A DNA stretch of 64,000 bases from Margaritifera margaritifera. Lineage: Eukaryota > Mollusca > Bivalvia > Unionida > Margaritiferidae. Position 1 is the first letter of the stretch. Each line of letters opens with the position of its first letter. The stretch is from contig JAQPZY010001536.1 of NCBI GenBank assembly GCA_029931535.1, forward strand, positions 1,002,001 through 1,066,000, given 5' to 3'. The translations under genes and the position numbers were made by a program. Positions 43,831 through 56,011 of this stretch are shown piece by piece. Under the pieces are notes generated by a model. That model was not told where the DNA came from and made no database searches. It saw nothing but the letters and a program-made list of their open reading frames with translations.

Positions 43831-44354
43831 TACTGCCGCTTCATAACAATATGTTCATCAGAGAATATATTAAGATTTAATTTTTTTAAAATCAGTATGT
43901 TTAATGGTCACATTTTGAAGGATATCAAAAAAGCAGAGTAAAAAAGTTTTTTTCATTAGTGTGCTCAAAGGTCAAAGTTTAAAGAATAAAAAACAATAAC
44001 ACAGAGCAAGATTTTCTTCAGACCACCTACTAAAAGTCGGAACTTTTTTAATTGGATGGTGGTAAACCATTTTGTGCAGTAATGTGTGCTTGACTGTATT
44101 ATTATACCATGTCTTAATGACAGGTATTGGTAATGATCATTAATGAGTCATGGTAATTTGCTCGCTTTACTAGTAAGTGTTTTGGAAAAGGAATTAATTT
44201 AAATTTGTATTAGCAGATGAGATTGTATTGTAGTTTCTTAATGCCCTGTTTTCAGTATGGAAGTGGTATACAGCATTACCCTTGTCTGTCACGTGTACAT
44301 GTTCCATAAACTCATTTCTAGTTTTTAAATTTTTATATATTATTATTATTAAAG

Positions 44355-44411
44355 GAGAATCAGGAAAGATGAGTTTGTTAGGATGAAGAATGATCAGTTG
44401 GATCCTGAAGA
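44355..44411 (+). CDS. CREBBP: CBP/p300-like, zinc region exon 2
   Basis: A small exon: acceptor AAAG at 44351-44354 (an AG three bases later would also keep frame) and donor GTGAGT. It encodes 'RIRKDEFVRMKNDQLDPEE', matching the vertebrate linker 'INKEQFSKRKNDTLDPELF'. Phase 2 at both ends. Confidence 0.9.
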
Positions 44412-44738
44412 GTGAGTAAATTCACATTTTTTCAAGAAGACTTGTGCAGTTTCTATGTTCAACCATGCTAATGGTTGGAACATATAGTGTTACCCTTATC
44501 TGTTCCTATGTCCGTCTGTCACACTTGGTTATGTTTTGCATTTAGGTCATATTAGGCACTGTGGTGGGGCATCTGTGTTCTGTGTAGTCTCTTAAACCAT
44601 CATTGTGAATAATCTTTATGTTTGTTTTAATGTATGTGTTTTACAAAAATCTTTGATAATTTATATTGAGTTTCATGTTAAATGTTAGACATTTCTGTAG
44701 CTTAAACCAAATGTCTTTTTTGAAAAATACTAGGAAAA

Positions 44739-45017
44739 AATACATACAATTTGGTGGAATTATTAAGGTTTAAATGTAGGAATCATAATACATACAATTT
44801 GGTGGAATTATTAAGGTTTAAATGTAGGAATCATAATACATACTATTTGGTGGAATTATTAAGGTTTAAATGTAGGAATCATAATACATACTATTTGGTG
44901 GAATTATTAAGGTTTAAATGTAGGAATCATAATACATACAATTTGGTGGAATTATTAAGGTTTAAATGTAGGAATCATAATACATACAATTTGGTGGAAT
45001 TATTAAGGTTTAAATGT
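44739..45017 (+). repeat. 48-bp tandem repeat, ~5.8 units
   Basis: The unit reads 'AATACATACAATTTGGTGGA' then 'ATTATTAAGGTTTAAATGTA' then GGAATCAT. Copies differ at one position (ACAAT or ACTAT). Because 48 is a multiple of three, one frame stays open with a 16-residue period. This is a consequence of the period and not evidence of a gene. Confidence 0.97.
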
Positions 45018-45327
45018 CTTGAATAATAATCTAGTTATTATTGGTAATATTTTTATAAATTCATTTTTAGCTCTACTGGTCATAGACCAAAAGAATTAAT
45101 GGGATGACTTGTTGTTTGCATTGGCCAATGTCTGTCGTCCATCCATCCATTAGCACAAGTTTGTTATCACTACTCATAAACTACTTGGAGGATAGCCATG
45201 AAACTTTACACATACATTCATTCCATGATCTAGTTGGTCCTACCCCTCTTGAAAAAAAAAAAGTCATATCGACATTAGTTTTTAACCAGATGACTTCTTA
45301 TGATATCCAGTTTGCCCAAATGAAAGG

Positions 45328-45545
45328 GGGCCCTAGGTGGCTGAATTGTCTATAGCGCTCTCCTTTACAGATCACTCACATCTCACCTCTATCCATGTGG
45401 GTTCGAGTCACGGCTCGACCAATGTGGATATGTAGCTTCCTGCGGATCGGTGATTCTTTCTCAGTTCTACCTCCACCAGATATGCTGGCTGCCATGTATA
45501 ACCTATCATGTGCTGAAAAATGGTGTTAAACCCCACAAAACCAAA
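45328..45545 (+). mobile_element. tRNA-derived SINE (plus)
   Basis: The tRNA-like head 'GGGCCCTAGGTGGCTGAATT' has an A box (TAGGTGGCTGAATTG). A B box (GTGGGTTCGAGTCACG) lies 60 bases later, and the tail is 'GTGTTAAACCCCACAAAACC'. The tail type ('GTTAAACCCCA') differs from the 6.2-kb SINE, so this is a second SINE family. Confidence 0.8.
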
Positions 45546-45648
45546 TCAAACCTAGATGAAAATGGTGCTGGTCGTACATCCAATCTGGCTGCCACTACTG
45601 CCATCTTGAGAATGTTGCTGTCACTTATCCTCCAGAATGGATTGTCAT

Positions 45649-47139
45649 TAGGTGTGAAACGATACACCTCTGCTATGTATCGATATGATTCACAATACAC
45701 AACCTACAGTACGATACATTATCGATACACATATCAACTTGATGGTATTTTCATCTTTAGAAGGTCTGTAAGTGGTAGGGTGGTGCTATCTTATATGTGT
45801 TGACTTATTCTTTGTATTACTAGTATGCAAATTACAGGCAGACATACACTTATCATCTGTTCATATGCCATTTTCATCCTTGACAAGATTTTTTAAAAAA
45901 TACTTCCTAACAGACTACCTGTTAGGTGACTGGTTTTTATTCAACCTTTTAGGCCATTTTAGGCTGCTCCATTTGATCAGGTGCAGGACTCATCTTGGTC
46001 ACCACGCCCTTTGTTTTGCACTGCATGAATGCTTTTAAAACATCTTGTGACCAATTTTATGTCTTTACTTAAATTTGGAAGGTATTACAGCATTATCTTC
46101 AAAACAGAAGTAATAGTGCAATTTGCTTGTGCAAGGTCAATATCTAGAACAAGTCTTAGTGTAGGAGTAGAGATGTCTAACAACCAGATCCTTCACATTG
46201 TACTTCCTGCAGAGGCACAACAACTGCCATGGTCACAGACACTTGTTTCTGTCAGTGAAACTGGAAATTATTGACAAGACCCACTTCCCTTCTACAAGTT
46301 AACAAGGCAGTTATAACTCATGCTGTTTGGAATCTGCCCCTGTGCTGACTCTGTGCTAAAACATTTTTATCCTGTCATGTTCAGTTGCTGATTATATATA
46401 TCAGTGTAAAAGCAGACATTCCAAACTTGTTCCCCATGTACGATTTAAGTACTTTACAGATCATTTAATAGCCACTTTTGTGCGAAGTTTCTCTGTTGCT
46501 TTGTATCTATTTGGGTTGAGTTTGAATGCCAATACTTCTGGTGTGCCATGCTGTGAATAAGCTACAGTTAGTTCTGATTCATGGTTATTGTTTTACTCTG
46601 GACTTAAACAAATAATAACCACCAATCAGAATTAAATGTAAATGCGTGACACCAGAAGTGTAGCCCTCAAATTCGATCCAAGTAGAAAAGATAAGAAGCA
46701 ACAGAGAAATTTCACATGAATGTGGTTATTAAATGATCAGTCAAGTACTTATTAATTATACACGGGGAACAAATCTGGAATGTCTTTGTTACATTGATAT
46801 GTGTTGCCAGTGGCTGAGCATGCTGACAGGATAAAATAATCAGCATGGAACTGGCGAGGAGGTGGAGGGGCAGATTTCAAACTATTCGAGTTAGTCACCT
46901 TGTGTTTGTTAATTTGTAGAAGGCGAGTGGGTGTTGTCAATAGTATTTCTCAGATGAATTCTCAATTTAAAGAACAAAAAGGCAAACAACTAATAATTAT
47001 TCACGACTGCTGAAGATTAAAATAACTTGTATAGGGTAAGTATCGTTTTGTATCGATTTCTCACCTCTTGTATTGATATGCTTATTGATTTGGAAAAGGT
47101 ATAGATACGTCGATATATCGATTAATTGTTTCACCCCTA
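45649..47139. mobile_element. 1.49-kb non-autonomous hAT element with target duplication
   Basis: The left end TAGGTGTGAAACGATACAC and the reverse complement of the right end, TAGGGGTGAAACAATTAATC, are typical hAT termini. The flanking 8 bases are ATTGTCAT and ATGGTCAT (7 of 8 identical). Subterminal 'ATCGATA' repeats occur at both ends. Inside is a large palindrome (46266-46944). No hAT transposase or BED finger was recognised. Confidence 0.85.
46266..46944. repeat. ~680-bp imperfect palindrome inside the hAT element
   Basis: Arms of about 330 bases meet near 46605. Paired landmarks are 'TTGACAAGACCCACT' with 'AGTGGGTGTTGTCAA', 'GTTCCCCATGTA' with 'TACACGGGGAAC', and 'GATCATTTAATAGCCAC' with 'GTGGTTATTAAATGATC'. 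Divergence between arms is modest. Confidence 0.85.
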
Positions 47140-47608
47140 ATGGTCATATCAACATGAGGTTAACACTTCATATGATGTCTAGTTGGTCCTAAATGAAAAT
47201 GGTGCTGTTCAGACATCCAATATAATCATTACAGTTGCCATCTTGAAAATATTGTTATCACTACTTCTCCTGAATGAATGGTTCTAAGTAAAAATGGTAC
47301 AGCCAATATGACTGTCACGATGGCTGTCTTGAAAATCTCACTGATGCTACTCCCCTGAATGGATGGTGACATTGACATGGGGTTTTCATCAAAAGATGTC
47401 TACTTGGTCCTGAATGAAAAATGGTGCAAATCTGACATCCAATATGTCCACCAAAGCAGCTGATTTGAAAATCTTGTTATCGCTGAAGAATATCAAAGAT
47501 GGTTTTCAACACTCTGCAGTTAAAATAAAGAAATGGTCTTATTGTGAATTACTGGAAATTCTTGTTGCTGAGTAGAGCATCAGTCCCTTCGAGGGACTCT
47601 TGTTAGCT

Positions 47609-49720
47609 CACCAGACACTAAGACCGACCACATGAGGTTATGGTATGGTCCTGCATCCATCATGCATCATCTGTCTGTCTTCTGTATGCATTGTTACACC
47701 TTGAGTATGGGATTGCGGGTTTCTCATAATTTTTCATAGTGTGTCCCCCAAATCTTGACTCCTGTGCACCCTCTGAGCATGCTTTTCAATCAGGGAACAA
47801 TAACTAAATCTGCCTACCATTTTTCTTAAGTGCACGTCTCCACGTATTTGTTGCTGTTGGCAATGGCCAGAGGTAATAAAAAAATTCTAATGGCAATTAA
47901 TTTCAATTTTAAAACAACATGTTCTGCAATAGACACATTAAAAGTTTGTAGTAGTCTGCCGAGTTGCAGTGCAAAGTCATTGACAGCTGCTAGTGTAATG
48001 TATTTTTTAGGGCAAATTAATGAGAAAAGGGACTAAATGTCTGAGGTGAAAAGCTTTCAGAAATACAGAGTTTGGCATTTAATTGTTAAATTATTAGTTT
48101 GAATAGAAAAATAATTCAGATGAGATGGGAATTATTATAATAAACACTAGTAGATAATGAGTCAACACGAAAGTTAAATGAGAACAAGATTTGGAATGGA
48201 AAAATAGATAGTTGCAGCTCTTTTCAAGTGAACCAAGTATTCAAACATGTAATGTTTTTTTATGGATTACTTGAACACTTGATAAAACATTTATTGCAAT
48301 AATTTAAATGTCGAAGGAAAAGATGATAGTGAGTTCAGGTGGCATAGTTAAGGTGGCAGAACTGTTTAAGCAAACAAGAGTCCCAATTTTTATTGCACCA
48401 CTACTAGTGCATTACAGTAAGTACTATAAATAGTATTTTTCTTTGTTTGAAATTTTGTGGTTTATCTCAAAATTTGGATGACAGGGGTGCACAGTGTTCC
48501 CTGCTCTTGAGATTATTGGTGCAACACTGTGTCTGTCTGTTCATTGTCCATTAACATTTGCTATTTTGAACTTTTCTTAAAAACCACTGGACCGGTTTGA
48601 ACCAAATTTAGCAGAGAACATCCTGACATGAAGGACTTTAAGATTTGTTCAAATGATGCCAATCCTCCATTAAATATGGATGCTGTTACTAAAAACAAGA
48701 ACTTTAAAACAACTTCTCTAAAACCTCTGAACAGAATTTGACCAAATTTGTCAAAAAACATTTTGACATGAAGGGCTGTTAAGTTTGTACAAATGATGCA
48801 GATCCACCATCAAATATAGCCACCATTACTAAAATATAAAAACCTTTAAACAACTTCTAAAAAAATGCTAACAGAATTTGACCAGATTTGATAGAAAGCA
48901 TTCTGGTACATGTATGAATGGCTTTCAAGTTTGTATAAATGATCCTGATCCATCATTAGATATAGCTGCCATTATTAAAGATAGAAAAACCGTTAAATGA
49001 CTTCTCAAAAACAGCCGAACAGAATTTGACCAAATTTTGTAGCATCTTTGCAAAAATGGCTTTCAAATTTGTACAAATGATGCCAATCTATGATTAATTA
49101 TGGCCTCATTACTAAAAATAGAAAGACAATTGAATGACTTTTAAAAAACACTGCTAGACAGAATTAGACCAAATTTTACAGAAAGCACCTGGAGTAAAGA
49201 GCTATTAAGTTTATACAAATGATGCTGAGTCACTATCAGATATGGCTGCCATAACTAAAAAAAAGAAAAACTTGTTAACATCTTCTCAAAACCACTGAAT
49301 AGATTGGACCAAATTCAACAGGAAGCATTTAGCATGAATGGCTTTTAAAATTTGCACAAATGATGTCAATCGACAATCAAAATATTGTCGCTGTTACTGA
49401 AAGTAGAAAAATCCTTAAATGACTTCTTCTCAGATACTGCTGAACAGAATTTGGCCAAATTTGATGGAACGCTTCTTGGCATAGACTATTTTCAGTACTG
49501 GACAAATGCTGATGTGCCATCCAATATTTATGAAGATACAAAAATAGAGAAACCTTGCAAGAATTGTTTTATAACATATGCAATCAACAACATTGGAAGA
49601 AATTACTACAGAAAGGATGCATACTGACCCAGATTTCTTAGCCAACTGCTCAAGCATTTGACTATTAGGCAGATGTCAGCCAGGTGAGCGATTTCAGGTG
49701 CACTTGGGCCTCTTGTTAAC
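47609..49720 (+). mobile_element. repeat-array element, family A, copy 1
   Basis: It starts with 'GCTCACCAGACACTAAGACC' directly after the family B end and finishes 'GCACTTGGGCCTCTTGTTA'. From about 48540 it holds some eight diverged units of ~140 bases with 'GAATTTGACCAAATTTG', 'GTACAAATGATGCC', 'ATATGGCTGCCATTACTAAA' and 'AACAACTTCTC'. It is non-coding; the 80-codon frame at 49385-49627 is repeat sequence. Confidence 0.65.
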
Positions 49721-49816
49721 TTGTCAAAAATTGTATCATAAAACTATGATTTATGTATGATATCAGGAGTGGCAATTTGAATTAATTAACCTATTAGTCC
49801 TGCAGGTAATTAAACA

Positions 49817-49950
49817 TATAGTGAAACCTGCCTTAATGGACACCTACCAGTATTCATACAGGATAATATTTACGAGTCCATTTTGTTATATATATATATG
49901 ACAGGTTTTTGTGGTCCCCTGACTGTCCTTTATAGACAGATTCCACTGTA
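49817..49950. mobile_element. small MITE with TA ends
   Basis: The left end reads TATAGTGAAACCTGCCTTAA and the right end, as reverse complement, TACAGTGGAATCTGTCTATA. These are imperfect inverted ends preceded by TA, with 'GGACA' blocks inside. A Tc1/mariner-type element is likely. An interior TA run is present at 49890-49902. Confidence 0.5.
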
Positions 49951-50024
49951 ATTACAATACTTTTTTGTACTAATTTTTATGTACCTACATGGTGTTGTAA
50001 TCTTTTTGTGCTTTATATTTTCAG

Positions 50025-50102
50025 GTTTGTTGAATGCTTAGAATGTGGTAGAAAAGTTCATCAAATATGTGTATTGCATTTTGAACCGATTTGGCCCAAT
50101 GG
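50025..50102 (+). CDS. CREBBP: CBP/p300-like, PHD exon 1
   Basis: 78 bases between TTTTCAG and GTAAGT. It encodes 'FVECLECGRKVHQICVLHFE' then 'PIWPNG', matching the vertebrate PHD segment 'FVECTECGRKMHQICVLHHE'. The zinc-binding Cys-x2-Cys and His-x2-Cys are kept. Phase 2 at both ends. Confidence 0.95.
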
Positions 50103-50639
50103 GTAAGTTCTGTTGGTATTTAACCCTCTAAATGTAGAATTTCTTGATTTAATCAGATAGGTTCATATGAATGAGGGTTCAAAGCCAGCAGTCATAACTA
50201 TCAGTAATTATTTTATCATACAGCAAGTTTTGTTTTAAGTATTTTTCAGTTAATGGTACAGAATGTTGGGTTGTAATAATATGTGATGGAGCAGTTATTC
50301 TTTTTGAAGGCCTTTGCAGATGGGGACCAGCACAGGAGGTGGGATGACGATAGGTTGGTGTGTTATAATCTGTGATGGGGCAGCTATTCCTTTTTTGAAG
50401 GCCTTTTGTAGATGTGGATAAGCACAGGTGGAAGAGGGGTGGGGATGGATTGGGGGGTGAGGGTGTAATAACCTCTGATGGAGCCTTTTTTTTCATGGGC
50501 ACCAGCACATGTGGTGGTGGTGTGGTGATGGGTTAGAGTGTAGTAGCCTGTGATGGAGCACTAATCCTTTTGACTTGTACCATAAAAGCTAAAAGCTTTT
50601 ATGTGAGTGCATAACAGAACATTTTGTTTGGTCTTTCAG

Positions 50640-50707
50640 GTTCACCTGTGATAATTGTTTAAAGGCCAAGGGCTTAAAACGAAAAGAAAATAAATACACT
50701 GCTAAAA
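50640..50707 (+). CDS. CREBBP: CBP/p300-like, PHD exon 2
   Basis: 68 bases between TCTTTCAG and GTGAGT. It encodes 'FTCDNCLKAKGLKRKENKYT' then AK, which gives the final Cys-x2-Cys pair of the PHD and the basic linker into the KAT domain. It ends in phase 1. Confidence 0.94.
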
Positions 50708-51212
50708 GTGAGTATTTTGTAATTCCATTTCTTGGAAGAATTTTTCCTCAAATATGCTGTGAGAGAGAGAGAGCGGTTGCACATGGCTTTTCACTTTTTG
50801 TTTTTATCTTTTATATTAGGCCAATGTTTAGTGTCACAGTAACATGCTTAGCAATGTAACACTGATCTTAAATCCTGTTTGCTGACATTTTGTTGGTTAA
50901 TCACACCTAAAGCCAGTAATGGTGGATTCTAGAAGCTTTCCCAAGGATCGGTTCACATGGTAAACTAAGTACTGTAAATTCAGTATTTTTTGTGGATTAC
51001 ATGGTTGCTACAAAGCATGAATTTAAAGGCCCAATGATCATTCTAGGTAAACAAAAGGACAATTCCCAAGTTTATAAATATAAGTACTAATGAAAATTTC
51101 ATTTTCATGACAACCAGGAAAATTGATACACATGAAATGAATTCACAGTAGTATACTCTTTGAAAGATACAACTTTGTTTTCTTAGTGGAGTTTATTCTT
51201 TTTGTTTTCCAG

Positions 51213-51360
51213 GATTACAAAATACAGAATTAGGATATTTCTTAGAAAATAGGATCAACACCTTTTTAAAGAAGAAAGATGTTGGTGCAGGTGAAGTATC
51301 AATCAGAGTGCTATCTAGTTCAGACAAAATTACTGAGGTCAAGCCAGGAATGAAATCAAG
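51213..51360 (+). CDS. CREBBP: CBP/p300-like, KAT domain exon 1
   Basis: 148 bases between GTTTTCCAG and GTGGGT. It encodes 'RLQNTELGYFLENRINTFLK', 'KKDVGAGEVSIRVLSSSDKI' and 'TEVKPGMKSR'. This is the N-terminal part of the p300/CBP histone acetyltransferase domain (human 'LGTFLENRVNDFLRRQ', 'VEVKPGMKAR'). Conservation is clear but lower than expected for an animal CBP orthologue. Ends in phase 2. Confidence 0.95.
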
Positions 51361-51597
51361 GTGGGTAATGCAGACATCAAACATTTTATCATGGTTATGT
51401 TGTAATAGTTCTGATAAACTTGGACTGGACAGGAAAATAATTTTGGTGCAGCAGCCCATTACAAGTTAGAAATTGTGCTAGGCAAGCCCTGTTTTAACTT
51501 GTTGTTTTTTTTCATTATATGGAAGCATGGTTAAATTTGCATGATATTTTAAAATCGGCATTTGGTGACAAAAATGTACAAGTACCTTGCTTTTTTT

Positions 51598-52690
51598 AAC
51601 TCATCTGGCCCTAATAGCAAGTGAGCTTGTGGTATGGTCCTGTGTCCTTAGTGCATTGTCTGCTTTGTGTTGTTCATTCAAAATTGCTATTCATCTAAAA
51701 GCTGCATTAAAACAAATTGCTGCATAAAAAAAAATTGCATGATTTTACTGGGAACATTCTGGCATCAAGGCCTGTAATATCTGTTTAATGGATGCCAATC
51801 CATTAAACAATATGGCTGCCATTACTAAAAATAAAGAAACCTTTAAACAACTCAAAAGCTGCGAAACAGAATTTGACCAGATTTGACAGAAAGCATCTTG
51901 ATATGAAGGTCTTTCAGAAATGTTGAAATAATGCTGATCCATCATCAGATATGGCTGCCATTACTAAACATGCAAAAGCATTTCAAACGACTCACAAATT
52001 TTTCAACATATTTGGACCAAATTTGACAGAAAAGTAATTCAGCTACATAAATAGAAGACTTTCAGCTTTATACAAATTATGCCAATTTGCAGCAAAATAT
52101 GGCCACCATTACTAAAAAGATACAAACTTGAAACAACTTCTCCAAAACCTATAAACTGAATTTGACCAAATTTGACAGCATCATGGCATAAAGGCCTTTC
52201 AAGTTGATACAAATTGATGCTGATCTGCCATAAAATATAGCCACCATTATTAAAGATAAACAAAATGTAAATGACCAAATTCAAAAGAAAACATTTTGGC
52301 ATTAGGAATTTTAACATTTGTACAAATGATGCCGATTTGCCACCATATATAGCTGCTGTTACTAAAAATAGAACATTCTGTAAATAACTTTTGCCAAAAA
52401 CCACTCAAAAGAATTTGATCAAATTTGACAGATAGAAACCTGGCATGAAAGGTTTTTAAGTTTATACAAATGATGCCAATCTGCCATCAAATATGGCTGC
52501 TGGTACTAAAATTAGAAATTTATTTAAAAAAAACAAAAAAACTTGTACAAAAATGCTAAACAGAATTTGACCAAATTTGACAGAAAGCATCCTGGCATAA
52601 AGGTCTGTCAAGTTTACACAGATGATGCCCATCTGCCGTAAGATGTGCCAACTGTTACTAAAAATAGAAGACAAAAAACTTAGAACAATA
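51598..52690 (+). mobile_element. repeat-array element, family A, copy 2
   Basis: It starts 'ACTCATCTGGCCCTAATAGC' and 'AGTGAGCTTGTGGTATGGTC', like the start of the copy at 58966. At least six ~140-base units follow, with 'GAATTTGACCAAATTTGACA' and 'ATGGCTGCCATTACTAAA'. The right end lacks the CTCTTGTTA terminus and is followed by a SINE, so it is probably truncated. Confidence 0.6.
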
Positions 52691-52707
52691 TCTTCTCAGA
52701 AATATGT

Positions 52708-52880
52708 GTGCGTATGTTGGCTGTTTGGTTGGTTGGTTTTTAATATCATGCTAAGGAAACAAGAGCTAAGTTCCTTTCGCAGGGACACACAGGCAATCAA
52801 CCAGGGCTGGCCTGAGCAGGTGTTGAACCTGCGACTTTTGGATTATGAGTCTGAGCTACTGTTGCCCCTTGTGTGCATAA
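52708..52880 (-). mobile_element. tRNA-derived SINE (minus)
   Basis: The minus strand reads from a tRNA-like head with 'CAGTAGCTCAGACTCATAAT' and B box 'CGCAGGTTCAACACCTGC', through 'CCTGTGTGTCCCTGCGAAAG', to a Lys/Asn-type tail 'AAAAACCAACCAACCAAACA'. The ATT microsatellite follows on the head side. Confidence 0.7.
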
Positions 52881-52886
52881 ATGCTA

Positions 52887-52887
<1 letters not shown>

Positions 52888-52920
<33 letters not shown>
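52888..52920. repeat. (ATT)n microsatellite
   Basis: About 11 TTA/ATT units, continuing in interrupted form to 52960. Confidence 0.95.
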
Positions 52921-52921
<1 letters not shown>

Positions 52922-53415
52922 GTTACTATTATTATTATCTATAAATACTATTATTATTATCTTGTAGTGTTTTTCACACACCTATTTCACATACACATTC
53001 ACAGAGTTTTCGATCTTTCATGTTATATAGCGGTTTGGTACATAATGCAGTCAGCAATTATGGACCCCATTTTATGGCATTATAGCATGGGGAAGCTGTA
53101 TCAAGCACTTTTAAAAAAATTTTTTTTTTTTTTTTGTGTGTGGAGGAAATGGGAGTACTTTGAGTAAACCAACTTAGCTTGGAAAAGCAACCAAAAATCC
53201 TTGGCATAGGGGATAGAAACAGAGACTGCAGATGTGCAAAGTGACTGACTTAACTACTGCATTATTCAAGTAGTTTTATCATCCAAAGTTGTAAAATAGC
53301 TTTAACTGCTCCTGGTACTATTGATTTTGAATAAAATTTCTAAGAGTCTCTCAGTAGGGGTTCATAAAAATGCCTAACGAGTGTTAGTTCAAAAGATGAA
53401 ATTTGTTACAAAGAA

Positions 53416-55727
53416 CAGGGTTTCCACGCTACTGGGAAATCAGGGAAAAAGTCAGGAGAAAAGATTTGTTTCTGACTGGGAAAGCCCTTGAATTATGCAA
53501 ATATTGATCAAACATGAGAAATTTCCAGCCACCACTTGATCACACAAAAAAAAATAGGTAATACTAATTGAGTTGTAACTAAACAGATCAGGAGTTACAT
53601 TTATTGAGTTCTTACTGAAATTTTTGGATTTTGCAGAACTCTTCAATCAGTTGAGATAAAATTGCTGTATGGATCATTTGGGTGCTTGCCCTAAACATAG
53701 TTGTATAGTCAATCCAAGTGCTCTGGCGATTGGAATTGTCAAGAAGACTCGTTACCTCTTAATCTGCAACATATAGGTATAATTTTTTTCTGTGTAGAAG
53801 TTATGAAGACCAGTCTAGCATCACAATGTGTCAACACGATTGCAATGTGTGATCATAGTGAGTGGGAGAGAAAAATAATAGATCTTTTCTTCCCCAGTTC
53901 TCCTTTTGATATGTAAAGTTGACAAAAACATATTGTGATAAATCTTTGCTTATTAATTCTTAGTTTGCACTGGGAGCATGGTGTTTAGCAATATTGTCAA
54001 TAGTAATTTTCGCCTCCCCAACTCACCTTTGTGGTGAATTTTACTCTCAGGCCTTGCTAAATTCTTAAGGGATTATTCTAACAATCAAATTTTGGGGACC
54101 CCATCTCTAGAATTGGGAATTTTTATTGCAAAACGGGTATTTTGAATTTAAGTAATTCAAAGCACAAAATGTGTGTACCAATCATTACCAATATGTATTG
54201 TCAATATCAAAATAGTGAGTCAAAAAACAAATTTTATAATTCAAAAAGGAACACATCTGTTGCTATGAAAATGGAGGAACTGTCTGCTCACTGTTCAGCT
54301 TTTCGATAATGGACATATGTTGGAGAATCTGAATACTTGCATGGCCCATGCTCTGGGGTGATTCAGGCGAAATAGTCGCCATAGAGTCTGTCATTTCATC
54401 TAAACAGGACCAAAATGCGAAGTTCACATGGCCTTGTATTGATTTTAAGACATTCCCTCCACCCCCTTTTTATTCAATACAGTGCATTAATAATCAAAGT
54501 AAAACGTTACCTCCAAAGCAGAAGTTGGAAATATAGAAAAAGAAGTTTTATGTTCTGTAGTCAATTTTGGTGCTAATTTGATGATCATAATTACCAGAAA
54601 TTACATTGCTTTCTATGGAATTCCTGCTGAAAATTCATGCATGATCCATGAGAAACAAGTGAAAATTGAATTTGTGTAGCACAATATGAAGCAAAGTATG
54701 ACTCGGTGGATGTATCCAGGTCCATTACTAATACAAAAAATCATTGCATCCAATATTTCATCATACAGCTGTTTGAAAAGAGGTCTTCTGGTGTGGAAAC
54801 TGTTGCCAATTTTGGACTGTAACCTATTTTCGAGGTTGCCATTTTATGTTATACAACAACTGTTGAGAAGCAATATAAGAAAAGTGTTACTATTTTTATA
54901 AACTTCTAATAGTATTTCATCAGCATTTTATCATCTGACATGAAAATATGCAAAAACAGTAGTTTCAGTTGACTATTTTGAACTTTGTACACCTGCTCTA
55001 TCTTATTTTCGCCAACTTCGCCCTATTCTGGTTAGAGAGGTAATTTGGCCCAAATATTGGAGTCCAGCTTAGACCCTGACTTATTATGTTTAAATGCACT
55101 TGCCAAATGGAATGATGGAAAGGTTCTGGGAAGCAGGATTTACTAAGATTCAATTGGGATATTTAAAACAAAAATTTTGTAGGGCTGCCAAGCATATAGC
55201 AGAATAATTCCTGTACTTAGAAATCTACTGACTACTGGGGCAATTTTCAATACAGAATTAGATTCAGCTGAAAGTAGATTTTATGGCACCAACTAGACAT
55301 AAGTGGAATTTGTTTTTAAAAATTGTTCTTTTTTATCCCAAGGTATATAATTTTTTAGGGCTATTTGTTCCTAATTTAAGACAACCCGTGCCTAAAAAGA
55401 CTTTCTTCATAACAACATATGCAGTTAAGCAGAGTAAAGTTAACATTTTTATTCTGTACATTAAAATGAGCTGCACATAGTTAAATTCCTTTCTAGTGAT
55501 ACAGCTAGTGTTTTGGTACATGATTATATCTCTGATTCAGATGTTAAGGGAGAGTCTCAAAACAGAAACAGCTTTTGATTTTAATAACGCACGTTTTCTA
55601 AACCAAAATGTTTTTTTATTCCATTCAGTGAGGGTCACAAATGATTCTTGAAAAAAATCAATTTCACCCAGGGAAAAAACTGGAAAAGACCTGGAAAGTT
55701 TTGTTTTAAAAAAGCATAGGAACCCTG
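53416..55727. mobile_element. 2.3-kb hAT-like non-autonomous element
   Basis: The left end CAGGGTTTCCACGCTACTGG and the reverse complement of the right end, CAGGGTTCCTATGCTTTTTT, share the CAGGGTTCCC-type hAT terminus. Both ends also carry 'GGGAAAA' and 'CTGGAAA' subterminal blocks. Flanks share AAAGAA immediately outside each end, a shorter match than the expected 8 bases. No transposase frame was recognised in the interior. Confidence 0.55.
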
Positions 55728-55864
55728 AAAGAATCAAAAGTTTATTTTATTACCATTTTGGGTTCAGCATGACAGAATAAAGTAAATAATGATTTTAATT
55801 GTAAAATTTACACTGGCATGCTTTGAGAAAGACTACCATTTAATTTTTATTTCTTACATTGCAG

Positions 55865-56011
55865 ATACTGTGATAACGGGAAAATGGTAGAAACCTTTCA
55901 CTACAGGGCCAAGTCCATTTTCGCTTTTGAAGAGATTGATGGGACTGATGTGTGTTTCTTTGGTATGCATGTTCAGGAGTATGGGTCTGATAGCCCTCAC
56001 CCCAATACCAG
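55865..56011 (+). CDS. CREBBP: CBP/p300-like, KAT domain exon 2
   Basis: 147 bases between TTACATTGCAG and GTAATC. It encodes 'YCDNGKMVETFHYRAKSIFA', 'FEEIDGTDVCFFGMHVQEYG' and 'SDSPHPNTR'. The block 'FAFEEIDG.D.CFFGMHVQEYGSD' is the hallmark of the CBP/p300 acetyltransferase core. Phase 2 at both ends. The donor GTAATC is slightly off consensus. Confidence 0.96.

Larger units (their letters stand above)
45068..47608 (+). mobile_element. repeat-array element, family B, copy 1 (with nested insertions)
   Basis: It starts 'TAGCTCTACTGGTCATAGAC' and ends 'TTCGAGGGACTCTTGTTA'. In between are units of roughly 130 bases with 'TTGGTCCTAAATGAAAATGG', 'CATCCAATATGGC', 'TCTTGAAAAT' and 'CTGAATGGATGG'. 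Units are seen at 45230-45330, 45545-45640 and 47145-47560. The array is split by a SINE (45328-45545) and a hAT element (45649-47139). There is no coding capacity and the class is unknown. Confidence 0.6.

Noticed and set aside
44751..45026. 91-residue repeat protein with a 16-residue period
   Set aside because: The 48-bp tandem unit is a multiple of three, so an open frame is expected; no splice or expression signals.
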